Of a DNA stretch of 64,000 bases, positions 10,355 to 22,100 are shown one piece after another. Positions within the stretch are counted from its first letter, which is position 1, and the number at the start of each line of letters is the position of its first letter. This stretch comes from Siphonodentalium dalli (Eukaryota; Mollusca; Scaphopoda; Gadilida; Siphonodentaliidae), in the NCBI GenBank assembly GCA_032622095.1, contig CP136064.1, positions 147,994,864 to 148,058,863 on the forward strand, written 5' to 3'. The translations under genes and the position numbers were made by a program. The notes under the pieces were generated by a model that searched no databases, was not told where the DNA came from, and worked only from the letters and a program-made list of their open reading frames with translations.

Positions 10355-10800
10355 TTTGGAACACGTTCACATGGCCAGATGACTTGGAGGTCGTAGTCGC
10401 AATTTTGTCTGTCTGAAGTTAAAGCTGATTTCACAGACCTGCGGCTGACGCATGCGTGCAGTGTCTGCGGCTATCGGTTTATGCGCAGTGCCAGTGGTCA
10501 GCCACAAACCCGATAGCGTTGGCCTTGTGCGTCCGCCGCAGGTCTGTGAAAGCAGCTTCAACTGTTCTCGAATATAAAATCCCATTAGCTGGCATAATTA
10601 GACACGTGCTATGTAAACATGCATTCCTGTTTTCGCTACTAATACGATTTTTTTTAAAGATCGCGATCGCCATTTAATAGGTGAAAGGTCATCGATGACA
10701 TGGTTGTTTTTGGTTATTTTTTATAATAGGCGACCAAATTATGCGTCAACTTTCCAAATTCTAAATCGTTTAAAGATAGTCATGGGTGATCTCTTATCTT
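10355..10800 (+). repeat. Diverged direct duplication, copy 2 (carries an insertion)
   Basis: Same ordered landmarks as 9990-10345, but interrupted between 'gtctgaag' and 'ctgttctcgaatataaaatc' by the foldback element at 10423-10557. The copies are old, with many substitutions and small indels. Confidence 0.65.
10423..10557. mobile_element. 135 bp MITE in a TTAA site
   Basis: Inverted ends are AGCTGATTTCACAGACCTGC at left and the complement of AGCTGCTTTCACAGACCTGC at right, then GGC(T/G)GACGCA on both. The element is flanked by TTAA (10419-10422) and TCAA (10558-10561). The related copy at 9990-10345 has a single TTAA at the equivalent point (ggtTTAAccgttgtcg), which supports TTAA as the target. 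TTAA targeting is characteristic of piggyBac-type elements. The terminal bases (AGCT) are not the usual CCCT, so superfamily is left open. Confidence 0.7.
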
Positions 10801-11243
10801 TTCAAAATGACATTCCGACTTTGATAAAAGGCTTATATACCAGTATGTTACTGTGTGTGTGTGCCTAGTATTTTCATCGTTTTATTTTTTAAATCAGATA
10901 AATATAAATGTAGAATGATAAAAAACTAACAAGTTACATGGATATTGTGCGCTCGCATTTTATTTGTAGAAACCGTGATGACGAAACACACAGTATGCAT
11001 GATTTGATTTGGAACAGTAAACACGGCAATAAAAAATATTCAACGCGGAAGTGAAACGTTTGCTAAATCTGTTGTACGCGCATCACAATTTCACCAGTTT
11101 ATTTCGCAATAGGTAATTCGTTACGTCACAGAGTCCCAATATAACGTGGCATTGTACACTCGGGAGTCCAATATGACATTTGGGAGTACAATATGACTGT
11201 TCCCCCCGTACTATAACGTGGCGAGTTAATATAATAAATGATA
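10801..11243. other. No gene seen
   Basis: AT-rich DNA. Near 11,150-11,205 there is a triple echo 'gggagtccaatatgaca', 'gggagtacaatatgact' and 'cgtactataacgtgg', an imperfect short tandem repeat. Nothing coding recognised. Confidence 0.4.
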
Positions 11244-12165
11244 ACTGATAGGTAAAAAAACTGTGATTAGGTAGACACGTACACGCTGGTTATATATGTC
11301 TCCCCAATAACTGTTTTCAACGCATTGCATATACACGTTAGGTTATTGTCCCTAATGATGACAACTCAAAGACTTATATTTGACTTTGTATGCCACCCAA
11401 TTTGTTATTGTATAGGTAAAAATACGTGTCCATAGAAGCCACATAGTGGACACTGTGGGAATATTAACTTTCTCAAATTAACTGATATGTAATAAACCAT
11501 GATTAGGGAGACACGTACATGCTGGTTATATGTGTCTCCCTATTGACGGATTTCAACGCATTGCATATGCATGTTAGGTTATTGTCCTTAAAGATTACAA
11601 CTCAAAAGTGTTATATTTGTTTTGTATGCCACTCATTTGTTACTGTATTGATATACATACGTGTCTATAGAAGCCACTATATGGGTATTGTGGGAATATT
11701 AACTTTCTCAGATTAACTTATACGTAATAAACCGTTATTAAGGAGACAAAGATAACCAGCATGCATGTATGTTTCTGCAACGTATTGCATATGTACACGT
11801 TATGTTATTATCCCCAATGATTGCGACTCAAAAGAGTAATATTTGGCTTTGTTTGACACCAACTTATTTATTGTATATATATAAATACGTGTCCATATAT
11901 ATATATAGAAGCCACACGCGGGTATTGTGGGAATATTAACTTTCTCAAGTTAACTGATAGGTGATAAACCGTGATTATGGAGACACGTACGTGCTCGTTA
12001 TATATGTCTCCCAAATAACTGTTTTCAGCGCATTGCATATACAGGTTAGGCTATTGCCCCTAATGAGTACTACTCAAAAGAGTTATATTTGACTTTGTAT
12101 GCCACCCATTTTTCACTGTATACATGTAGGTATTCATACGTGTCAATATAAGCCACATAACTCGT
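11244..12165 (+). repeat. Tandem array, four units of about 237 bp
   Basis: The landmark 'actgata(g/t)gtaataaacc' recurs near 11,246, 11,483, 11,719 and 11,956, giving very regular spacings of 237, 236 and 237 bp. Each unit contains '(t)tagggagacacgtac', its local inverse 'tgtctccc(t/a)a', 'cgcattgcatatacacgtta', 'actcaaaagagttatatttg' and 'acgtgtccatagaagccaca'. The paired GGGAGAC/GTCTCCC boxes would make a small hairpin in each unit. The 'gaagccaca' text also precedes the motif cluster at 1589. Confidence 0.85.
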
Positions 12166-12839
12166 TAGCTCTTCATACTTGGAGGTCAATAAACAATAAT
12201 TATATAACACATTCATTGCGAATGGTTTAATACACCTTCTGATATTGTTGTTGGCACCAATAAAATTATTCTGACTGGTGTCCATGCTATATATATGCAA
12301 AGAAATTCGTTAATTGATTAAGAAAGAATATGTTCATTACAACCAGTTCCACGAACCCACGCAAGACAAAGTTGCATAAAAAGAATCAGGTTCACAAACA
12401 CTCATGACTTACTGGGTTATTTTATTGTAGCACGATTGTGGGCTACCTGTATTTTATTATAAAAGTAATATATAAATAAAATCACATAGCTAATTTTCTG
12501 TTCAAAACAACTAAACAGAGCTTGTATATTCAAACTCGATATACTGTATTTCAATATTGCAAATAGCAACTGACTGCTTCGACAATGAGTGTTTTTGTAT
12601 GGCATTTTATTTACTATTATATTAAAGTAACTTATACAATAGTATTTTCTCAACATCATTACAATTTAATACAGCATGAAATAAGCCACATACGTACTGA
12701 GGACACAATGCCCCTTTAAATAATATACATATCCCCTTTAAATTTGATTCATTTAGGGCATTGCCTTTCTAGAAAGTAGGACAGAATTTATAGATGATCC
12801 TGGACAAGCGATAAGGGTCTTCTTGGTAACAAAATATGA
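12166..12839. other. Very AT-rich DNA, no gene seen
   Basis: Low-GC sequence, with one further 'ataagccacatacgtac' echo of the 237 bp unit near 12,683. Short open frames here look like by-products of composition. Confidence 0.45.
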
Positions 12840-13150
12840 CTGGAAAAATCATACATCAAATTTGGTTCCGATCAAATAACCAAAACTTGAGTTATCCAGA
12901 AACCTCAAATTTGGAAAATCCTTACTCTAAAAAGGGCCAGAACTCAGTAAAACTTATTCGAAACAAACCCTTAGTATAGACCTGTATTTGGCACTAAACA
13001 GCTAACATACACATTTCCTTCAGACCAAACAGCCCAATTTAAATTTATCGAGAAATCTCAAATTTGGAAAATTCTAAGTAAAAAGGGTCATAACTTAGTA
13101 AAAAATGATTCGGACCGAACCCATTTTCGAACTTGAATTGTATTTACGCA
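12840..13150 (+). repeat. Two diverged ~153 bp direct repeats
   Basis: Anchors 'ctcaaatttggaaaat' at 12,904 and 13,057, each followed by 'ta..aaaaagg(g)tcataact(c/t)agtaaaa' and 'ttcg(a/g)accgaaccc'. This resembles the degenerate 'gggccataactcagtaaaa' interspersed repeats common in bivalve DNA. That family link is from general knowledge, not verified here. Confidence 0.6.
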
Positions 13151-14153
13151 CTGAACATATTTATAAGATATTTAACTCTTTAGTTCCCACACTAGCTGTA
13201 TAAGCCACCCCTTCATCTCCCTGCAGCTATAACATAATACCGACGGTGTGTTCCCGGGCATATATAAAGTACCAGACGCTATTTCCCCATAAGTTTTGGC
13301 TTGTCAGAAAGTATCCCGTTGCTCCATAAATGGTGATAAACCTGTTACTGTGTTGACGCAGTGAAGGTAGGCTGTTGGAGTGACAGCTTCAACTGGGGAT
13401 AATGACCGTAAGCCGGGACGTGTGTCGTAATATGAGAAAATCGACACCTGTGTATAAGAGCCCTGGGCAAGCAAGTATCTTCGACATTTCTGTTGGGATT
13501 AGTTCAATATCAGTATATCAAAATATATGTATTGTGCGTTTCGTCAGCTCTGAAATGTTGCTTTTAATATTCCATACAAAATCTCATCATTTACTCAGAT
13601 TACATGGGTTGAAGTGACCACGACGTGTTTGCACACGAATGTCACATTGTGACAATAAAATAGGTCTTATACAAATGATCCTTGTTCAGGATTTAGACTC
13701 GTCTTATTTTGGAAAGTCACCAACTCCCAAAAGTATTTTGTAAACAATTCAAAGCAAATGTGTTTTGTTTTCTTCTCATAATTAATACCAGAAATATCTC
13801 ATGATATGGCTTAAGGACTTAATTTCGCGACCAACTTGTCGTCAACGCATGTATATTGTTTCTGGCGATAATGAGTTTCTGTTGTTACTGCCAGAACAAA
13901 TGTATTTCCGCTGGCGAAAAGTGCAGCTAGTCGGTCGCGAAAATAATCAAATATATTTGTCCGGTATCAATTCAGAACGCTAGATATCTTCTATTTCGTT
14001 CAGCCAAAATAACGCGATGTCGCACTACGAAATTTAAGTAAGGTTTTAAAATATATTTTCAGAATAGTGATGTTTGTGATTGTTTATTACTATAAACTAA
14101 CATGCAAATGTAACAGTTAACAGAAGTGATAATATAGAACATACACATACAAT
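13151..14153. other. No gene seen; one weak foldback
   Basis: The only structure is an inverted pair, TTTCGCGACC(A/G)ACT at about 13,823 and about 13,930-13,945, bracketing about 90 bp. The open frame that spans it (13,801-13,983) has no recognisable domain. Confidence 0.4.
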
Positions 14154-14509
14154 TCAGGAAGAAAACAAACAGTAGGACAAACCTTTTGGGACCAAACGAC
14201 ATTATTACAAAACGCCATCGGTTGATATAAGTTATCTGGTTGAGGGAGAAAACAAATAACTTGCATTTGGCGTCGTCCGGCAAAACATCTTCTCTGGTGC
14301 ATATCTTGGTCGGATTTTGTCGTTAAATAATTTAGCACGGGATACAATCCATACAATTGGGACATTTGTCATGGCATGGTACATGGAAGTTGACATCAGC
14401 ATGTTTATAGGGACAAGCACATTTGGTATAATTCGGCCAAAATAAATCATTAACCAAATGATGCAATACCGGTAAATGCTCTCGTGCAGAATAAACATGT
14501 ATGTATATA
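14154..14509 (-). repeat. 356 bp direct duplication, copy A
   Basis: Starts 'tcaggaagaaaacaaacagt' and ends 'catgtatgtatata'. It is matched almost perfectly by 14,771-15,126; I noticed one substitution (ataaacatg against atagacatg). On the minus strand the segment has overlapping frames, one rich in Cys (KCACPYKHADV, then PCHDKCPNCMDC). Adjacent frames are broken by stops and I cannot identify a protein. It may be a fragment of a mobile element or a duplicated exon. Confidence 0.85.
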
Positions 14510-14770
14510 TGCATTGAACACTAAGCGTGTTAATGTTTTTCTGTTTACGGTGTTTGGAACAGATATGAATATTTTCGACAATTAAGGCCTCCCGTGCCTT
14601 TAAGTTATTTGATTACATGTTATGTAAGTCGTCATCATTGTTTTTTTTTTTTATAAAATCGTCATCATTGTTATATTTTCATTTTGTTCTGATGATAATC
14701 CATGTTCAATAAACATCTGAATTTGAATTGATGTCCAGATATCTTGTCATGGTACTTTGACAAAACACCC

Positions 14771-15126
14771 TCAGGAAGAAAACAAACAGTAGGACAAACC
14801 TTTTGGGACCAAACGACATTATTACAAAACGCCATCGGTTGATATAAGTTATCTGGTTGAGGGAGAAAACAAATAACTTGCATTTGGCGTCGTCCGGCAA
14901 AACATCTTCTCTGGTGCATATCTTGGTCGGATTTTGTCGTTAAATAATTTAGCACGGGATACAATCCATACAATTGGGACATTTGTCATGGCATGGTACA
15001 TGGAAGTTGACATCAGCATGTTTATAGGGACAAGCACATTTGGTATAATTCGGCCAAAATAAATCATTAACCAAATGATGCAATACCGGTAAATGCTCTC
15101 GTGCAGAATAGACATGTATGTATATA
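14771..15126 (-). repeat. 356 bp direct duplication, copy B
   Basis: Second copy, 617 bp downstream of copy A in the same orientation. The near identity implies a recent event or assembly duplication. The 261 bp between the copies (14,510-14,770) is unique and contains an 11-13 T run near 14,641. Confidence 0.85.
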
Positions 15127-15373
15127 CAGGTGTTCCAATCTCGGTAGCTCGAGCGAGAACAGCATTGTTAACCTACGGCCGGTTCTGCCAAGTGCGCAAC
15201 ATAAACATGACACGGACCGCACCTCCCCAAGCTGCCTTCATAAGGACAATATAATATCATGCAGCCAATTGCCCTGTATGCATTTGTTGGCAATCAGGCA
15301 AGTTGTTAGCTAAAGCGGAAATGAATATATTAACCAGTGCACATGGACTTGCAACGCGCTCCGCTCCCATTCC

Positions 15374-15441
15374 ATGCATCCAAACGGCCTCTATGCGTTG
15401 TCCCTATTATACATGTACTCGGATAGAGGCAGTTTGGATGC
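15374..15441. repeat. Short foldback in otherwise unique DNA (15,127-16,124)
   Basis: GCATCCAAACGGCCTCTAT pairs with ATAGAGGCAGTTTGGATGC across a ~23 bp loop, with one mismatch. The surrounding stretch 15,127-16,124 shows no convincing gene or other repeat. Confidence 0.6.
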
Positions 15442-16124
15442 ACGTTTTACGTTAATAGTACGGTAGTATTATTAAAGTCAAGGGGATCGATACAATACCC
15501 CCGTTTACCATCAATAGAAAATCTGACAAATTTAGCCCATTTATCCAACAATGGCATCTATATCGCCATGGGTGGGTGGGCGATTGATTCTTTCATTTTA
15601 AACCATATACATGTACAAACGCTCATAAATTTCATTTCTATATGCAAGCATTTAGTATTTTCTTCTGAATATTGTCTCCCAACATCGTCAAAAAGCAAGG
15701 TCTGGGTGGCGCAAACGATGTGGCCCAGCACGCATCCAGCTTATTATAATTACAAAACGATCGAACAATCAACTAAAACGTTTAGCGCTCAATGATCACT
15801 TGTTGTCTGATAATGTATCTATGCACACGTCGTCATTATCTATTTTTAACAACCAAATTAGAGGGTAATTATGAAATATTCATTATTGTTTGAACTCTCC
15901 ATCGCGATTCGCGATCGCATCTACAAACAACTCGACATATGAAGCTGGGTGTGTTCATTTGCTACAATGAGTATATGACTGAACAAAGACACCCAACCCC
16001 TCCCCCACACGTTTCAAACGAAAACATTGTCCCGTTAGAAATGTCCTTAAAGTGTTTGTCGGAAAGTGTCATATGCCATGAAGACATGTAAATAAACGAC
16101 GAATGGAGATATCGTACGTTGATA

Positions 16125-19100
16125 ACTGCTTATTGCTATATTAAAGATACGGGCGGCGTTGGCAGTGGGTATGCTGTTAAAATATTCACCTCCGTCAAAA
16201 ACAGCCATAAACCTTAGGGAGACTCTTGAAATAATCCGACCTTATGGAGAATCTCGATATATCATGTTCTATGCAACGCGTAGCTTCTGCATGGGTAAGG
16301 TGAGGGCATTTGTTATTAATCGAAAAAAACCCATCTTTTATTGCTATATCAAAGATACGGGCGGTGTTGGCAATCATCGCACACCTTGAAGACAGTATAC
16401 TATTACACAATACACTATTTAGCCCCATTATGTTTGCATATGAACAATGCTTTAATATTCCATATGTTGATGGCGAGACATCTCGATATATCATTTTCTA
16501 TGCAACGTAAAGCTTCTGGTTATGGTGAGAGCATTTGGTATCAAACGAACACAAAATCTTTTATTGCTATATAAAAGATACGGCCAGTGTCGGCGGTGGG
16601 CATGCTACTAACATATTCACATCCGTCAAATGTGTTACGTAAACAAAAGCAAACAACGTTACCTTTCCTAGGTTTTATTTAGATCCGGATATGGTAAACA
16701 TAAAGAGCGTTATTTGTTACTACTTTCCTTATATGGAAATAATAAAGAGCGTTTATATAATGTTTGTGTGATTAACCACTATAATTGCGTTGTGTTATGT
16801 AAACAGAAGCAAAACTTCCGTAACACGAGCATGCTGTTGTTTACGCAATCATCGTACACATTGAGGACAATACACTATTCACGCGCTGATTACGTTTGCA
16901 TCTGAACAAAACTGTACATATTTTAATATTCCATCTGTTGGTGGCGATTTGACCACATATTAATATTTCTGCAACGAACACCGCCCGTGCCTTTAATTAT
17001 TATAACCAATGCCATGTACTGATATACATATACATATAGCTAACAAAATTAACGACATTATGGAGACTCTTGAAATAATCCGACCTTAGGGAGACAACTC
17101 GACACAGCTATATATATTTTAATATTCCATCTGTTGGTGGCGATTTGAACACATGAATATTTCTGCAACGAACGCCGCCCGTGCCTTTAATTATTATAAC
17201 CAATACCATGTGATGGTATACATATACCTAACAACATGAACGACATTAGGGAGACTCTTGAAATAATCCTACCTTAGGGAGACATCTCAATATATCATTT
17301 TCCATGCAACGCGCAGCTTCTGGGTATGGTGAGAGCATTTGGTATTAATAATAATAAAAACACGAGTTTTATTGCTCATATTAAAGATACGGGCGGTGTT
17401 GGGTATGCTGTTAAAATATTCATCTCCGTCAAAAACAGCCATAAACAGTAATAGTAAAATATAGGCAGAATTTGTTGTTATATCATACAAAAATATGGCA
17501 TAAACAGTATGTTATTGTCAATTGTTTTCACTTTGTTGTGCAAACACAATGAAAACCCGTTACGTTTCCTGGCTTTTGTTTAGATCCGGATATGTTAAGC
17601 ATAAAGAGCGTTGTTTGTTACTGTTTTTCTTATATGGAAATAATGAAGAGCGTTTATATAATGTTTGTGTGATTAACCAATATGATTGCGTTGTGTTATG
17701 TAAACAGACGCAAAACTTCTGTAACACGAGCATGCTGTTGTTTACGCAATCATCGTACACATTGAGGACAATACACTATTCACGCGCTGATTACGTTTGC
17801 ATATGAACAAAACTGTGCATATTTTAATATTCCATCTGTTGGTGGCGATTTGAGCACATATTAATATTTCTGCAACGAACACCGCCCGTGCCTTTAATTA
17901 TTATAACCAATGCCATGTACTGATATACATATACCTATAGCTAACAAAATTAACGACATTAGGGAGACTCTTGAAATAATCCGACCTTAGGGAGACATCT
18001 CGACACAGCTATATATATTTTAATATTCCATCTGTTGGTGGCGATTTGAACACATATGAATATTTCTGCAACGAACGCCGCCCGTGCCTTTAATTATTAT
18101 AACCAATACCATGTAATGATATACATATACCTAACAACATGAACGACATTAGGGAGATTCTTGAAATAATCTGACCTTAGGGAGACATCTCAATAAATCA
18201 TTTTCCATGCAACGTGCAGCTTCTGGGTATGGTGAGAGCATTTGGTATTAATAAAAAAAACATCTTTTATTGCTCATATTAAATATACGGGCGGTCTTTG
18301 GCGGTGGGTATGCTGTTAAAATATTCAGCTCCGTCAAAAACCGCCATAAACAGAAATAGTAAAATATAGGCAGAATTTGTTGTTATATCATACAGAACTA
18401 TGGCATAAACAGTATGTTATTGCCAATTGTTTTCACTTTGTTGTGCAAACAAAAGGAAAAAACCGTTACGTTTCCTGACTTTTGTATAGATCCGGATATG
18501 GTAAGCATAAAAAGCGTTGTTTGTTACTGTTTTTCTTATATGGAAATAATGAAGAGCGTTCATGTAATGTTTGTGAGATTAACCAATATGACTGCGTTGT
18601 GTTATGTAAACAACAGCAAAACTTCTGTAACACGAGCAGGCTGTTGTTCACACAACCATCGTACACCTTGAGGACAATATACTATTTACGCGCTGATTAT
18701 GTTTGCATATGAACAAAACTATATATTTTAATATTCCTATTGATGGTGGCGATTTGACCGCATATTAATATTTCTGCAACGAACGCCGCCCGTGTCTTTA
18801 ATTATGATAACCAATGCCGTGTACTGATATACATATACATATAGCTGACAAAATTAAGGACATTAGGGAGACTCTTGAAATAATCCGACCTTAGGGAGAC
18901 ATCTCGACACAGCTATATATATTTTAATATTCCATCTGTTGGTGGCGATTTGAACACATATGAATATTTCTGCAACGAACGCCGCTCGTGCCTTTAATTA
19001 TTGTAACCAATACCATGTAATGATATACATATACCAAACAACATGAACGACATTAGGGAGATTCTTGAAATAATCCGACCTTAGGGAGACATCTCAATAT

Positions 19101-22100
19101 ATCATTTGCCATGCAACGTGCAGCTTCTTGGTATGGTGAGAGCATTGGTATTAATAATAAAAAAAAATATCTTTTATTGCTCATATTAAAGATACGGGCG
19201 ATTTTGGCGGTGGGTATGCTGTTAAAATATTCATCTCCTTCAAAAACAGCCATAAACAGAAATAGTAAAATATAGGCAGAACGTTTTGTTATATCATACA
19301 GAAATATGGCATAAACAGTATGTTATTGTCAATTGTTTTCACTTTGTTGTGCAAACAAAAGGAAAAAACCGTTACGTTTCCTGACTTTTGTATAGATCCG
19401 CATATGGTAAGCATAAAGAGCGTTGTTTGTTACTATTTTTCTTATATGGAAATATTGAAGAGCGTTTATATAATGTTTGTGTGATTAACCAATATGATTG
19501 CGTTGTGTTATGTAAACAGAAGCAAAACTTCTGTAACACGAGCATGCTGTTGTTTACGCAATCATCGTACACATTGAGGACAATACACTATTCACGCGCT
19601 GATTACGTTTGCACATATGAACAAAACTGTACATATTTTAATATTCCATCTGTTGGTGGCGATTTGACCACATATTAATATTTCTGCAACGAACACCGCC
19701 CGTGCCTTTAATTATTATAACCAATGTCATGTACTGATATACATATACATATAGCTAACAAAATTAACGACATTATGGAGACTCTTGAAATAATCCGACC
19801 TTAGGGAGACATCTCGACAAAGCTATATATATTTTAATATTCCATCTGTTGGTGGCGATTTGATCACATATGAATAGTTCTGCAACGAACGCCGCCCGTG
19901 CCTTTAATTATTATAACCAATACCATGTAATGATATACATATACCTAACAACATGAAACGACATTCGGGAGACTCTTGAAATAATCCAACCTTAGGCAGA
20001 CATCTCAATATATCATTTTCCATGCAACGTGCAGCTTCTGGATATGGTGGGAGCATTTGGTATTAATAAAAAAAATCTTTTATTGCTCATATTATAGATA
20101 CGGGCGGCGTTGGCGGTGGGTATGTTGTTAAAATATTCATCTCCGTCAAAAACCGCCATAAACAGAAATAGTAAAATATAGGCAGAATTTGTTGTTATAT
20201 CATACAGAAATATGGCATAATCAGCATGTTGTTGTCAATTGTTTTCACTTTGTTGTGCAAACAAAAGGAAAAAACCGTTACGTTTCCTGACTTTTGTATA
20301 GATCCGGATATGGTAAGCATAAAGAGCGTTGTTTGTTACTATTTTTCTTATATGGAAATAATGAAGAGCGTTCATGTAATGTTTGTGAGATTAACCAATA
20401 TGATTGCGTTGTGTTATGTAAACAGAAGCAAAACTTCTGTGACACGAGCATGCTGTTGTTTACGCAATCATCGTACACATTGAGGACAATACACTATTCA
20501 TGCGCTGATTACGTTTGCATATGAACAAAACTGTATATATTTTAATATTCCATCAATTGGTGGCGATTTGACCACATATTAATATTTCTGCAACGAACAC
20601 CGCCCGTGCCTTTAATTATTATAACCAATGCCATGTACTGATATACATATACATATAGCTAACAAAATTAACGACATTACGTAGACTCTTGAAATAATCC
20701 GACCTTAGGGAGACATCTCGACAAAGCTATATATATTTTAATATTCCATCTGTTGGTGGCGATTTGATCACATATGAATAGTTCTGCAACGAACGCCACC
20801 AGTGCCTTTAATTATTGTAACCAATGCCATGTACTGATATACATATACATATAGCTTACAAAATTAACGACATTAGGGAGACTCTTGAAATAATCCGACC
20901 TTAGGGAGACATCTCGACAAAGCTATATATATTTTAATATTCCATCTGTTGGTGGCGATTTGATCACATATGAATAATTCTGCAACGAACGCCGCCCGTG
21001 CCTTTAATTATTATAACCAATACCATGTAATGATATACATATACCTAACAACATGTAACGACATTCGGGAGACTCTTAAAATAATCCGACCTTAACCAGA
21101 CATCTCAATATATCATTTTCCATGCAACGTGCAGCTTCTGGGTATGGTGAGAGCATTTGGTATTAATAAAAAAACATCTTTTATTGCTCATATTAAAGAT
21201 ACTGGCGGGGTTGGCGGTGGGTATGCTATTAAAATATTCATCTCCGTCAAAAACCGCCATAAACAGAAATAGTAAAATATAGGCAGAAGTTGTTATATCA
21301 TACAGATATATGGCATAAACAGTATGTTATTGTCAATTGTTTTCACTTTGTTGTGCAAACAAAAGGAAAAAACCGTTACGTTTCCTGACTTTTGTATAGA
21401 TCCGGATATGGTAAGCATAAAGAGCGTTGTTTGTTACTATTTTTCTTATATGGAAATAACGATGAGCGTTTATATAATGTTTGTGTGATTAACCAATATG
21501 ATTGCGTTGTGTTTTGTAAACAGAAGCAAAACTTCTGTAACACGAGCATGCTGTTGTTTACGCAATCATCGTACACATTGAGGACAATACACTATTCACG
21601 CGCTGATTACGTTTGCATATGAACAAAACTGTACATATTTTAATATTCCATCTGTTGGTGGCGATTTGACCACATATTAATACTTCTGCAACGAACACCG
21701 CCCGTGCCTTTAATTATTATAACCAATGCCATGTACTGATATACATATACATATAGCTAACAAAATTAACGACATTAGGGAGACTCTTGAAATAATCCGA
21801 CCTTAGGGAGACATCTCAACAAAGCTATATATATTTTAATATTCCATCTGTTGGTGGCGATTTGATCACATATGAATAGTTCTGCAACGAACGCCGCCCG
21901 TGCCTTTAATTATTATAACCAATACCATGTAATGATATACATATACCTAACAACATGAAACGACATTCGGGAGACTCTTGAAATAATCCGACCTTAGGCA
22001 GACATCTCAATATATCATTTTCCATGCAACGTGCAGCTTCTGGGTATGGTGAGAGCATTTGGTATTAATAAAAAAACATCTGTTATTGCTCATATTAAAG

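Noticed and set aside
15101-15313. Possible tRNA or tRNA-derived SINE near 'ggtagctcgagcgagaacag'
   Set aside because: No acceptable B-box or cloverleaf could be drawn downstream.
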